Source: Myxococcales bacterium
GTDB lineage: Bacteria > UBA10199 > 2-02-FULL-44-16 > JAAZCA01
Assembly: GCA_012513515.1 (NCBI GenBank)
Contig: JAAZCA010000019.1
Coordinates: 1-64,000 of the forward strand
Length of the DNA stretch: 64,000 nucleotides
Direction of reading: 5' to 3'
Position 1 is the first letter of the stretch, and each line of letters opens with the position of its first letter. Under the pieces are notes generated by a model. That model made no database searches and was not told where the DNA came from. It was given only the letters and a program-made list of their open reading frames with translations. Shown here piece after piece: positions 21,813 to 30,973 of this stretch. Both the position numbers and the translations under genes were made by a program.

Positions 21813-23267
21813 ATGGAGGATAAATTGAGTTTAAGCGAACTTCGACTTGATGAAAAAAACGTGTCGTTTCTGAGCCAGGCGAGATGGTTTCAACAGAAGG
21901 GCTCCCGCATACTCGCGCTGCGCATCCGCGACGAGGTAGTTTTACATGGCGGGGTGAATCTCTGTTTCGTCGATGTGAAGACCTCCGGGCGCGATTCGGA
22001 ACTCTACCTCATGCTCGTGGACGAATTAGGCGAGCTCCGGGACATCGACCATGAGGCCTTCATTGAATTTTTTACTGCCAATCTCGACATATGTTCCTCC
22101 GTGATGACTCGTGGAGGAAGGATTATGTTCACCAAGCATCAGGACTGGAATCTTGGAAAAGGATGCTGCTTCGAGCCGATGCCGCTCTCTTCGAGCAATA
22201 CGCTGATGAGGATCAAACCGAAAGCGGGCCACGACCTCATGGCGAAGTTCATCAGAAGACTGCAGGCGGGCGACAACGTGGAGGCAAGCATTAATCGGCA
22301 CATATTCGGTGAAGGGAAATTTTCCGCGGCTCCGATGTTTAAGGGTTCGGTTGAATATGTGGATTCAACTTCCAGAAGATATCATATCGCCAGCCTCTTC
22401 GAATATGTCGAGAACCAGGGGAGCGCCTGGGATGTATCGCTGAGAAATCTTTCCTCGTTGATAAGTGAGGCCTCCAGCTCCAAATTTCGGGGGACTCCTG
22501 TAAAAGCCGGCATCGCCCGCGAGGCGGATTTCGCCCGGAGGATAGGCGGGGTTCTCGCTTCCCTGCACCTCTCACTGGCGCGTGACGGAGATGGCAGCTT
22601 CGGAGTCAGGGAAGTGCTCGATGACGACCTTAGAATCTGGCATGACAACTGGATCATGCAATTTGACAGGGCCTTCGCGCTGCTCGAGGCTTCTTCGGTT
22701 CGCAGTCCGAATATGGAAAAAGTGATTTCGATGAAAGCCGATGTACGAAAGTTGCTGGATTCCGGAATCTTCGATCTTAAGTCCATAGGGCACAAGATCA
22801 GACAGCATGGCGATTTTCATCTCGGTCAGCTGCTTGTTTGTGATGGGGATCTTCGCATCATAGATTTTGAGGGGGAGCCTCTGAAAGATTATGCGGAACG
22901 GGCGATTCATTACCCGGCTCTCAAGGATGTTGCCGGGATAGTGCGCTCTTTTAGCTATGCTGCTTTTGCGGCCTACTTCGATGCTGTCAAGGGAGAGCGT
23001 AAAGAATATGACGTGAGCGCTGTTTCCGATCTCTGTTTTGAATGGGAAAGAGTTTCCTGCAGATCTTTTCTGGACGCATACTTCGATTCGTTGCATTCCG
23101 GGGGGGCTACCTTTCTGCCCTCCGAAAACAGGGCGCTCACCGAGAGGGCCCTCAACCTCTTCGTTTTGGATAAGGCTTTGTACGAGATCGAATATGAAAT
23201 CAACAACAGGCCGGATTGGGTGGAGATACCCATAAGCGGCATCATGAAAATAATGGAGGTGAGATGA
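21813..23267 (+). CDS. Maltokinase (Mak/Pep2-type)
   Basis: 484 aa. Phosphorylates maltose at C1 with ATP to give maltose-1-phosphate. The family is recognised from the C-terminal kinase lobe: IRQHGDFHLGQLLV with the catalytic Asp, IIDFEGEPL with the metal-binding Asp, YPALKDVAGIVRSFSYAA, and the ending NLFVLDKALYEIEYEINNRPDWVEIPISGI. The N-terminal cap is divergent. Start: ATG 21813 has a weak ribosome site; TTG 21825 has GGAGG 5 nt upstream and is a real alternative. The stop overlaps the next gene (ATGA), so the two are coupled. TreS is not in the window, so the source of maltose is not shown. Confidence 0.87.
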   Translation: MEDKLSLSELRLDEKNVSFLSQARWFQQKGSRILALRIRDEVVLHGGVNLCFVDVKTSGRDSELYLMLVDELGELRDIDHEAFIEFFTANLDICSSVMTRGGRIMFTKHQDWNLGKGCCFEPMPLSSSNTLMRIKPKAGHDLMAKFIRRLQAGDNVEASINRHIFGEGKFSAAPMFKGSVEYVDSTSRRYHIASLFEYVENQGSAWDVSLRNLSSLISEASSSKFRGTPVKAGIAREADFARRIGGVLASLHLSLARDGDGSFGVREVLDDDLRIWHDNWIMQFDRAFALLEASSVRSPNMEKVISMKADVRKLLDSGIFDLKSIGHKIRQHGDFHLGQLLVCDGDLRIIDFEGEPLKDYAERAIHYPALKDVAGIVRSFSYAAFAAYFDAVKGERKEYDVSAVSDLCFEWERVSCRSFLDAYFDSLHSGGATFLPSENRALTERALNLFVLDKALYEIEYEINNRPDWVEIPISGIMKIMEVR

Positions 23268-24484
23268 AAGCAGTTTTTTTTACCAATGAATTTCCGCCTA
23301 ATGTCTACGGCGGAGCCGGCGTTCATGTCGAATACTTGAGCAGGGAGCTTTCAAAATTGATCGATGTGGAAGTCCATTGTTTCGGAAACCAACGGCTCGA
23401 CACGAAAAATCTCAGGGCGCGCGGGCATGACTCCAAAGTTTCGCATGATTGTTCTAACCCGAAATTCGAAAAGGTACTCGACGCCTTTACGCGCAACATC
23501 AGCATGGCGGCATGTCTCAAAGGGGTCGATATCGTGCACTGCCACACGTGGTATTCGCATCTGGCCGGCCTCATCGCACGGCAGCTTCATCAGGTTCCTA
23601 TGGTGCTTTCCACTCACAGCTTCGAACCTTCGCGTCCCTGGAAGATGGAACAGTTGGGAAACGCGTATCACTTAAGCAGCTGGGTCGAGCGCTGCGCGAT
23701 GGAACAGTCCGATGGAATAATCGCCGTGTCGGATGGGATGAAGAAGGACGCCGTAAAATTCTTCGATGTGGATCCGAAAAAAATAGAAGTCATCTATAAC
23801 GGCATAGATCCTGATGAATACAGATTCAAGGAGAACAAGGATGCGCTCGAGAAATACGGAATAGATAAAAATATTCCTTATGTTCTTTTCGTCGGCAGGA
23901 TTACCAGACAAAAAGGGATCATCCACCTGGTAAACGCGATAGAGCACATGAACAGGGATGTTCAGATAGTGCTTTGCGCCGGGGCTCCCGATACCCCGGA
24001 GATTTCCAAGGAGATGCGCGATGCGGTCGAGAAAGCGAAGCAGAGACATCCGAGGATTCTCTGGATAGAGGAGATGGTCCCCAAAAAGGACGTCATAGAG
24101 CTCTATGGGCATGCCGCCGTTTTTTGCTGTCCCTCGGTCTATGAGCCCTTCGGCATCATCAACCTCGAGGCGATGTCCTGCGAGACGGCGGTTGTGGCAA
24201 GCGCGGTCGGTGGAATTCCTGAAATCGTCGTGAACGGCGAAACAGGATATCTCGTTCCTTTTGTTCCGGCAGCAGCCTCCTCGGGCGAGCCCGCCGATCC
24301 TGCGAAGTTTTCGCGCGACCTTGCCGTGAAGGTCAACGAGCTGCTGGCCGATGAGGATAAGAGGGATCGTTTCGGGAAGGCCGGCCGCAAGCGCGTTGAG
24401 GATGTCTTCAGTTGGAGATCCATCGCGAAGACCACCGCGGATTACTACGAAGGCGTCGTGAAAAAATTCAGATCGAAGAAATGA
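23264..24484 (+). CDS. GT4 glycosyltransferase, GlgA/GlgM type (glycogen or maltose-1-phosphate synthase)
   Basis: 406 aa from ATG 23264 (GGAGGTGAG upstream), overlapping the maltokinase stop. GT-B enzyme using ADP- or UDP-glucose. Seen: FFTNEFPPNVYGGAGVHVEYL (donor-site glycine loop), HCHTWYSHLAG, VLSTHSFEPSRPWK, VLFVGRITRQKGI, and CCPSVYEPFGIINLEAMSC (the E-x7-E motif). It matches the actinobacterial GlgA family, of which the mycobacterial member GlgM makes maltose-1-phosphate from ADP-glucose and glucose-1-phosphate. With maltokinase and a GlgE-like enzyme adjacent, M1P synthesis is a strong candidate, but primer elongation is not excluded. Cytoplasmic. Confidence 0.9.
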   Translation: MKAVFFTNEFPPNVYGGAGVHVEYLSRELSKLIDVEVHCFGNQRLDTKNLRARGHDSKVSHDCSNPKFEKVLDAFTRNISMAACLKGVDIVHCHTWYSHLAGLIARQLHQVPMVLSTHSFEPSRPWKMEQLGNAYHLSSWVERCAMEQSDGIIAVSDGMKKDAVKFFDVDPKKIEVIYNGIDPDEYRFKENKDALEKYGIDKNIPYVLFVGRITRQKGIIHLVNAIEHMNRDVQIVLCAGAPDTPEISKEMRDAVEKAKQRHPRILWIEEMVPKKDVIELYGHAAVFCCPSVYEPFGIINLEAMSCETAVVASAVGGIPEIVVNGETGYLVPFVPAAASSGEPADPAKFSRDLAVKVNELLADEDKRDRFGKAGRKRVEDVFSWRSIAKTTADYYEGVVKKFRSKK

Positions 24485-24504
24485 ACCGGTCGAGGGGGAA
24501 GAAG

Positions 24505-25659
24505 ATGAACCGTGTTTTTATGGCCATATGTGCTGCCGCCGTTGTCCTTGCTGGCTGTGCCAAATCGCAGGATGTCTTTGAAGATGTCGGCGAGGATGTT
24601 GCCGGTCCTTCCGCTATGCTGGTGGATGCCGATTCCGGACGCCTGTATCTCGTTAATTCCAACAGTCGAGTGCTCTACGACTGGCATCAGGGAAATTTTC
24701 AGGTGCTGGATATCAGCGATCCCACTGCGCCGGAACTGATCAAGAGCGTGCCTACCAGAGGTTTCTCCGGCGGGATCTATTTCGACAAGGCGGCATCCAA
24801 GATCTATATGCCCAACAGATACAGCGCCGACGAAAGCGACGAGACGGGGGAGCTGTACCTGTTTTCGACGGATGAGAGCGATCCGGACAAGCTCCTTGAA
24901 TATACGATTTCCGACATAGGAAAGGACGCCTTTTCCATAGCATGCTGCCATCCCGCTGGGAGGATGTGGCTAACTACGAGTCAGAACAAGATACAGTACA
25001 TCGATATCGGAGGCGATCTTGCTCCGCGAGATATTTCACTTCTGACGACGTTCGATGATGGTTCATCGCTGGGATGGGCGGAAACCTATCACATGGTGAT
25101 AAACGCCAACCAAGGCTTCCTCACAAGGCGCGGCTCCGGCGTTATGATAATGAACCTTGATGAAGCGGGGGTCGCCGATGCCTATCCGATGGATTATTTC
25201 ATTCAGGACCTTCAGAATCCTCTTGGCGTAGCCTATCGTGAAGGGATCCTCTACGTCGTAGGAATGGGCGACGAGGACGGCGAGTGGCGCAAGTACCTGG
25301 CTCTCCTGGATGTCTCCGCCTTGACGCCGGTATCTGGCAACAAGCGGACCAAAAAACTGGATAAGGACGATGAGGGGATCCTCCTCGCGATGATAGATGT
25401 AGGCGAGAATCCCCAGGAGGTTCTTCTCTCCACCGACTATGCCTTTGTGACCAATATCGATGACGATACGGTCTCGGTTATCGACCTCTCCAAAAGAAAG
25501 GTGGTAAAGACCATAGAGGTCGGTGAGGAACCCTTTTCCCTTGGCCTATGTACCTATGGGGGAGAGGAGGACAGCTATCTCTACGTCGGCAACGTCCAGT
25601 CCAATACCCTCTCGATAATAGATCTGGTGACCTTGGAAGTTGTCGCCACCTATCCATGA
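24505..25659 (+). CDS. Lipoprotein with YVTN-type beta-propeller
   Basis: 384 aa from ATG 24505 (GGGGGAAGAAG upstream). The signal peptide MNRVFMAICAAAVVLAGC ends in a lipobox (LAGC), so it is a lipid-anchored envelope protein. Beta-propeller blades are seen as VLDISDPTAPELIKSV, DTVSVIDLSKRKVVKTIEVGEEPFSLGL and SNTLSIIDLVTLEVVATYP, as in YncE/YVTN repeat proteins. Function unknown; such propellers usually serve binding. It starts 20 nt after the glycosyltransferase and may be the end of the operon, but its extracytoplasmic location does not fit glucan synthesis directly. Confidence 0.8.
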   Translation: MNRVFMAICAAAVVLAGCAKSQDVFEDVGEDVAGPSAMLVDADSGRLYLVNSNSRVLYDWHQGNFQVLDISDPTAPELIKSVPTRGFSGGIYFDKAASKIYMPNRYSADESDETGELYLFSTDESDPDKLLEYTISDIGKDAFSIACCHPAGRMWLTTSQNKIQYIDIGGDLAPRDISLLTTFDDGSSLGWAETYHMVINANQGFLTRRGSGVMIMNLDEAGVADAYPMDYFIQDLQNPLGVAYREGILYVVGMGDEDGEWRKYLALLDVSALTPVSGNKRTKKLDKDDEGILLAMIDVGENPQEVLLSTDYAFVTNIDDDTVSVIDLSKRKVVKTIEVGEEPFSLGLCTYGGEEDSYLYVGNVQSNTLSIIDLVTLEVVATYP

Positions 25660-25690
25660 GATGTTTTGGGTCATATAAATCGTTTTTCGA

Positions 25691-25719
25691 TTGTCAGCGT
25701 GGGTTCTGTGTGCTAAAGT
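25691..25719 (+). promoter_or_regulatory. Sigma70-type promoter of smc-ftsY
   Basis: TTGTCA (25691-25696), a 17-nt spacer and TAAAGT (25714-25719) lie 65 nt before the smc start. Confidence 0.55.
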
Positions 25720-25783
25720 CCCAGCAATTTTAATGGGTTGAACCGCCTCAGAACCTGTTGCTGGTAAAGCAAAGAGAGAAGAT

Positions 25784-28700
25784 ATGAGAATAAAAACCCT
25801 CGAAATGAGCGGATTTAAGTCATTCGTGGATCGCACAGTCATAAATTTTGAGGACGGAATTACCGGGGTGGTCGGTCCCAATGGCTGCGGAAAATCCAAC
25901 ATCGTGGATTCGATACGCTGGGTCATGGGCGAGATGAGCGCCAAGCATCTGCGCGGTTCGGCGATGGAAGACGTCATCTTCAACGGCTGCGAAAGCCGCC
26001 CGCCGGTTGGAATGGCTCAGGTATTTCTCACCTTCGATAACTCGGACGGCAGGGCGCCTGCAGAATATTCCCAGTACAGCGAAATTCAGGTCGGCAGAAG
26101 GCTCTACCGTTCCGGCGAGAGCGAATATTTCATCAACAAGACCCCGTGCAGGCTGAAAGACATAGTTGATCTCTTCCTGGGAACCGGCGTTGGAACCAAA
26201 GCATATTCGATAGTCGAGCAGGGGATGGTCGGAAATATTGTTTCGTCGAAACCAGAAGACAGGAGAATTCTCGTCGAGGAAGCCGCCGGCATATCCAAGT
26301 TCAAGTCGCGCAAGGAGGCCGCGCTTCGTAAGATGGAGTCAACCCGCCAGAATTTAGCGCGCCTTACCGATGTCCTGGGTGAGTTGGAACGCCAGATGAA
26401 CTCTTTAAATCGTCAGGCCAAAAAGGCGGAGAGGTTCAAAAAAATTTCCGACGAGCTGCGCGATCGCGAACTCGTGTTTTTTGCCAGCAAATATCGTTCC
26501 GCCAGGACCGAGTTAGAGTCGATTCAGAACGAGCACGTGGCCCTTCATCAGGACGAGGTTTCGGCTTTGGCCGAGCTCTCCGGTTTTGAAAGCGGGATGG
26601 AGGAGATGCGACTGGCGATATCCGAACTCGAACGAGAGCTGGATGGAGCTTCGCAGCAGCTCTACGGCGTGAAAAACTCCATCAAGCTTTACGAGGCCGA
26701 GATAGTTCATAAGCAGAACGAGACTGCTTCGATACAGCAGCAAAACAGGGCATATGCCGACGAGCTCGAGTCTCTTCGCAGTAGGCTGCTGGAGCTCTCC
26801 TCTCGCATCGAGGACGCCAACGCTGCCATGGTGGATGCCGACATAAAGCTGGCGGGCTCCTCCAATTTCGTTGAAACCGCCGAGAAGGGGGCCGACGAGA
26901 TCAGGTCTAAGTTCAGCGATATGAAACGCCAGTGCGATGCGGCCGGAACTTCTGTAATGGAGCTCGCCAAAGAGATTGCGAATCTCACCGCTTCCATGGA
27001 TCACCTCGAGCGCAGGCGGATAGAGGTCAACGGACGCATCGCTAAAAATCAGGCGGAGCTAGACGGCATAGATTCACGCCGTCAGCAGATAGAATCCGAT
27101 TTGCACAAGAAGGATGCGGAGCTTTTGGGCCTTCGTCAGATGAAATTCGCAATCGCCGGCGAATCCGAATCCGCGGCCACGACGCTTGAGCAGCAGAAAC
27201 GCGAGTTCGATGAGGCGGAGAAGAGGGTGCGCGAACTTAGGGATCTTGTTTCAGACAGAAGGTCGCGCCTAGACTCCATAGTTGAACTCAGAAAAAATCT
27301 GGAAGGATATCGCGATGGAGTCAGGGCCGTTCTTTCCAGAACCGACTCAGAGGGGAAGAAACTCGAGGGCTTCGTTGGCACGGTCGGGGAAATATTCGAA
27401 ACGGAGAGCGATTACGAACCTGCGCTTGGTGCCGTCCTTGGGGAAAAACTTCAGTATGTGGTTGTCAAGTCGCACGAGGAAGGCGTAGATGCGATAGACT
27501 ATCTTCGCACTGCGACGAGCGGCAGGAGTTCGTTCATACCCGTCGGCGTCAGGGCCTCTGAAGAAGCCACGTCGGAGCCTGAAGGGGAAGGGGTTATCGG
27601 TCCGATCAAAAATTTTGTGAGATTCAGCGACGAATACAAACAGATCTGCAATCATCTTCTGGGTGATGTGGTGCTCGTCAACGATCTGAAGCTGGCGTTG
27701 TCGCTTTGGGAGTCAGGCTCATACAAAAAAACCTTCGTTACGGTCGATGGCTGCGTAGTCGATCCGTACGGCGTCGTTACGGGTGGCTCGGGCGGAGGCG
27801 TCGAGGAGCAGCTCGTGGCGCAGAAACGTCGCGAACGCGAATTGTCCGAGGAGCTCGCTAAGTATAAGGGAGAGCTTACCAGAGCCGAAGGGGAAGCGCA
27901 GAAGTTCAAGGATCACGTTTCTTCGATGGAACTGAGGGTCGATCAGCTTGGGCGCGATGTGCACAACGAAGAACTGAAACTGATCGGCTACGAGCGCGAT
28001 ATCGAACGCATCAAGGATGAAATATCGAGATACGATCGCGAGCGCGACAAGCTTTCAGTCGAAACTGCCGCTCTCGTGGAGGAGCTGGCCGAGACCGATG
28101 CGGAACGCGAGCAGAACGCAAGGAGGCTCGCCGAATGCAACGAACAGCACACCACGCATGAGGAGAGGCTCTCGATCATGCGCAGCGAGCTGGAATCCCT
28201 TTCATCCCTTCTAACGGGAAGGGAAAAGGAGCTCATGGACTTAAAGGTCCAGTTTGCGCAGGCAGGCGAGAGGGCCTCTCTGGTAGCCAGGGAGCTCGAT
28301 GGATTGGTGAGGGACAAATCATCTGTTGTAGCCTCTATCGGAAGGCGACTTGGAGAGATCAACTCGGCCAACCAGAGGTCGGTCGTGCTCTCCCGTGAAA
28401 TAGATGACTTGAGGTGTGATCTGGATCTTGCGATCAGCGCGTCGACGAACCTGGAAAAAGTCCAGAGGGAGCTGCGCGAAAAGTACGAGGCGGAATCGAC
28501 CTCGATGCGCAACCGCGAACTTGATATCCGCGAAATCAGGAAACGCCATGATGAGGTCCTTGCGAAGTATCATGATGCGGACATAAAGCTGACCGAGTAT
28601 AGAGCTAAGGTTCAGTTCATGATCGACGGAATAAGGGAACGCTACCATCTGGATCTCCCTTCCATCGAGGGTCAGTACGCGAAGGACGATCTCGACCTTG

Positions 28701-29371
28701 ATGCCGAAGAGGCGATCGTCGCCGACTTGAAAGATAAGATAGAAAAAATAGGTTCAGTGAATGTCGATGCGATAGGGGAATACAACGAGCTGACCGAGCG
28801 CTTTACGTTCATGTCCAAGCAGCATCAGGATCTCGCATCTTCGCTGGATAACCTCTCGAGGGCGATCGCCAAGATCAACAGGACCAGCCGCCAGAGGTTC
28901 AGACGCGCCTTCGACGCGGTGGATGCCCAGTTCCAGGAGCTCTTCCCCAAGCTTTTCAAGGGTGGGAAGGCTCGCCTGCTGCTCACCGACGAGGAGAATA
29001 TCCTCGAGAGCGGCATAGAGATCGTCGCGCAGCCCCCTGGAAAGAAGCTCCAGTCCATCACGCTGCTTTCTGGCGGAGAGAAGGCGCTTACTGCGGTCGC
29101 GCTTATATTCTCGATATTCCTCATCAAGCCGTCGCCGTTCTGTCTGCTGGACGAAGTCGACGCGCCGCTCGACGACGTCAACATCGATCGCTTCAACGAC
29201 CTGATCCGCTCCATGGTTCCTTACTCACAGTTCATTCTCATCACGCACAACAAGCGCACGATGGAGCTGGCGGATATCCTCTACGGCGTCACGATGGAAG
29301 AGGCCGGAGTTTCCAAGATGGTCTCGGTGAAGCTGGCCGCCGACAAGGCGCAGGAACCCCAAGTAGCCTAA
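25784..29371 (+). CDS. smc: Chromosome segregation protein SMC
   Basis: 1195 aa, full length. ATPase of the condensin complex that compacts and separates chromosomes. The N-terminal head has Walker A GPNGCGKSN (residues ~32-40). Two long coiled coils (about 170-500 and 680-1000) flank the hinge (about 520-660), which includes GAVLGEKLQYVVV and FVTVDGCVVDPYGVVTGG. The C-terminal head has the ABC signature LLSGGEKALTAVALIFSIF and Walker B FCLLDEVDAPLDD. Partners ScpA/ScpB are not in the window. ftsY follows 19 nt downstream, a recurrent pairing in bacteria. Confidence 0.97.
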   Translation: MRIKTLEMSGFKSFVDRTVINFEDGITGVVGPNGCGKSNIVDSIRWVMGEMSAKHLRGSAMEDVIFNGCESRPPVGMAQVFLTFDNSDGRAPAEYSQYSEIQVGRRLYRSGESEYFINKTPCRLKDIVDLFLGTGVGTKAYSIVEQGMVGNIVSSKPEDRRILVEEAAGISKFKSRKEAALRKMESTRQNLARLTDVLGELERQMNSLNRQAKKAERFKKISDELRDRELVFFASKYRSARTELESIQNEHVALHQDEVSALAELSGFESGMEEMRLAISELERELDGASQQLYGVKNSIKLYEAEIVHKQNETASIQQQNRAYADELESLRSRLLELSSRIEDANAAMVDADIKLAGSSNFVETAEKGADEIRSKFSDMKRQCDAAGTSVMELAKEIANLTASMDHLERRRIEVNGRIAKNQAELDGIDSRRQQIESDLHKKDAELLGLRQMKFAIAGESESAATTLEQQKREFDEAEKRVRELRDLVSDRRSRLDSIVELRKNLEGYRDGVRAVLSRTDSEGKKLEGFVGTVGEIFETESDYEPALGAVLGEKLQYVVVKSHEEGVDAIDYLRTATSGRSSFIPVGVRASEEATSEPEGEGVIGPIKNFVRFSDEYKQICNHLLGDVVLVNDLKLALSLWESGSYKKTFVTVDGCVVDPYGVVTGGSGGGVEEQLVAQKRRERELSEELAKYKGELTRAEGEAQKFKDHVSSMELRVDQLGRDVHNEELKLIGYERDIERIKDEISRYDRERDKLSVETAALVEELAETDAEREQNARRLAECNEQHTTHEERLSIMRSELESLSSLLTGREKELMDLKVQFAQAGERASLVARELDGLVRDKSSVVASIGRRLGEINSANQRSVVLSREIDDLRCDLDLAISASTNLEKVQRELREKYEAESTSMRNRELDIREIRKRHDEVLAKYHDADIKLTEYRAKVQFMIDGIRERYHLDLPSIEGQYAKDDLDLDAEEAIVADLKDKIEKIGSVNVDAIGEYNELTERFTFMSKQHQDLASSLDNLSRAIAKINRTSRQRFRRAFDAVDAQFQELFPKLFKGGKARLLLTDEENILESGIEIVAQPPGKKLQSITLLSGGEKALTAVALIFSIFLIKPSPFCLLDEVDAPLDDVNIDRFNDLIRSMVPYSQFILITHNKRTMELADILYGVTMEEAGVSKMVSVKLAADKAQEPQVA

Positions 29372-29390
29372 AATAAAAGACGCTATTATT

Positions 29391-30374
29391 ATGAACGATA
29401 TCTCATTTCTGGCTGTTGCCGTACCTTCGATATCCATCCTCGTCCTGATGCTAGTTCTGTTTTTGCCGAGGCTAAGGCGGAGGCGTGCTAAAACCCAAGG
29501 GATGATCACCTCCACCTCGGATGCGTCGCTCTCCGATAAAATTTTAATGCGCATGTGGTCGCTTTTTGGAGATGGGGATGCTGATGAAAAGCTATTTGCC
29601 TCTCTCGAGGAAGCCCTTATCTTTGCGGATGCCGGAATACCATTCACATCGGATGCGATGGCCAACGTCAGGGGAGAAAAATCGGCTCACGATGTCAGAA
29701 AAAAATTGGCGGCCTACATGTCATCCGTCTTCCCGAATCGTATCTCTTCGGACCTCGCCTCTCCAGAGGTGGTGATAGTGGTCGGTGTCAACGGCGTCGG
29801 GAAAACGACCACCATTGCGAAGCTCGCCGCCTCCAAAATAGCGTCTGGGAAAAAAGTTTTGCTGGTTGCCGCCGACACTTTCAGAGCGGCTGCGGTTGAA
29901 CAACTGAAAACTTGGGCGGCAAGGCTTTCGTGCGACATTCTCTCTCAGGACAGCGGAGCCGATCCTGCATCGGTCGTCTTCGATGGAGTGGAAAAGGCGA
30001 GGGCGAAGGGTTACGATGCGGTTATTATAGATACCGCCGGACGCTTACACACCAAGCAAAACCTGATGGAAGAGCTCAAGAAGATCTGCAGAGTAGCTGG
30101 CAAGGCGATGCCGGGGGCGCCTCACGAAAAGCTCATAGTTCTCGATGCTACGGTTGGGACTAACGGTCTTTCGCAGGCCAGACAGTTCCATGATGCGATA
30201 GGTCTCACCGGCGCAATAGTGACCAAGATGGATGGGACGGCGAAGGGCGGAATTGTCTTCGCGGTCGCAAAAGAGCTGAGAATTCCCATTTCACATATCG
30301 GCGTTGGTGAAGGGATGAATGACCTTCGTCCCTTTGATTCCATAAAATTCGTCGAATCGATTTTGGAAGGATGA
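29391..30374 (+). CDS. ftsY: Signal recognition particle receptor FtsY
   Basis: 327 aa. GTPase that docks SRP-ribosome complexes at the membrane. The N-terminus has a predicted membrane helix (LAVAVPSISILVLMLVLFLP) followed by a basic patch RLRRRRAK, an anchor form found where the long acidic A domain is absent. NG domain: G1 GVNGVGKTTTIAKLA, RAAAVEQLKTWA, G3 DTAGR, G4 TKMDG, and the closing GVGEGMNDLRPFD. The ribosome site is weak, so translation may be coupled to smc. Confidence 0.96.
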   Translation: MNDISFLAVAVPSISILVLMLVLFLPRLRRRRAKTQGMITSTSDASLSDKILMRMWSLFGDGDADEKLFASLEEALIFADAGIPFTSDAMANVRGEKSAHDVRKKLAAYMSSVFPNRISSDLASPEVVIVVGVNGVGKTTTIAKLAASKIASGKKVLLVAADTFRAAAVEQLKTWAARLSCDILSQDSGADPASVVFDGVEKARAKGYDAVIIDTAGRLHTKQNLMEELKKICRVAGKAMPGAPHEKLIVLDATVGTNGLSQARQFHDAIGLTGAIVTKMDGTAKGGIVFAVAKELRIPISHIGVGEGMNDLRPFDSIKFVESILEG

Positions 30375-30422
30375 GGCTTAGTTCCTATCTTTTGACAGGT
30401 CTTGTTTCTGATCAAAAACAAT

Positions 30423-30454
30423 AAAAACGCCGGACTTGAATTGCAAGCCCGGCG
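30423..30454 (-). terminator. Terminator of the small basic gene
   Basis: The stem CGCCGG.CTTG / CAAG.CCGGCG (30428-30454) is followed on the minus strand by TTTTTATTGTTTTT. ftsY ends 48 nt before, so it may also serve that gene, although the plus side has no T-run. Confidence 0.8.
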
Positions 30455-30477
30455 CAATTACTTCAATTCATAGACTA

Positions 30478-30828
30478 TTACTTGAAATTCTTTTGAAGCG
30501 TCTTGCTGCGTTCGATCAACCTTGCGTTTCGGGCTATTGCCGCATCCATCGCGCCGATCTTGCGGAGTGCGATAGCCGTCTTTGCCGTATTTCCGGATTT
30601 TCTGTATTCGGCTGACTTGGCGATAAGCGCCTTTTTCTTTTCGACAGTCTTCGAAACTATCTTCGCCGTTTTTTCTTCCCGCTCCGAGAGATATTTCTTT
30701 ACGAAGGTCTTGTAGGCCGCTTCGAAAGCCTTCCTCCCCTCGGCGCTGGTCCTTTTGGTCTTCTTCTCCCTGTGCTCCGGATGTTCCTTCAGGAAGTCCT
30801 GCCATGTGTATTTCTGATTCAGTGACAT
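30478..30828 (-). CDS. Small basic helical protein of unknown function
   Basis: 116 aa from ATG 30828 (AAAGGATGG at ~9 nt); ATG 30837 is an alternative. Lys-, Ala- and Arg-rich and helical throughout, with predicted pI well above 9. The start NQKYTWQDFLKEHPEHREKKTKRTS precedes a long amphipathic helix region and IALRKIGAMDAAIARNARLIER. No membrane segment or signal. It resembles nucleoid- or ribosome-associated small proteins in composition only; no family is recognised. A terminator follows, and it stands alone between ftsY and coaX on the opposite strand. Confidence 0.65.
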   Translation of the reverse strand: MSLNQKYTWQDFLKEHPEHREKKTKRTSAEGRKAFEAAYKTFVKKYLSEREEKTAKIVSKTVEKKKALIAKSAEYRKSGNTAKTAIALRKIGAMDAAIARNARLIERSKTLQKNFK

Positions 30829-30973
30829 CTTAACCATCCTTTCTTGCGTGATGACGAGGTCGCGCTGTTATATATTTTTCCCTTTAAAGTCAAGGATTTA
30901 GTTCTAAAAAACAGGCGAGCAGCCAAAGAAGGTTGTTGCTTAACCTCATGATATTACTTAGAAACCTCTCACC

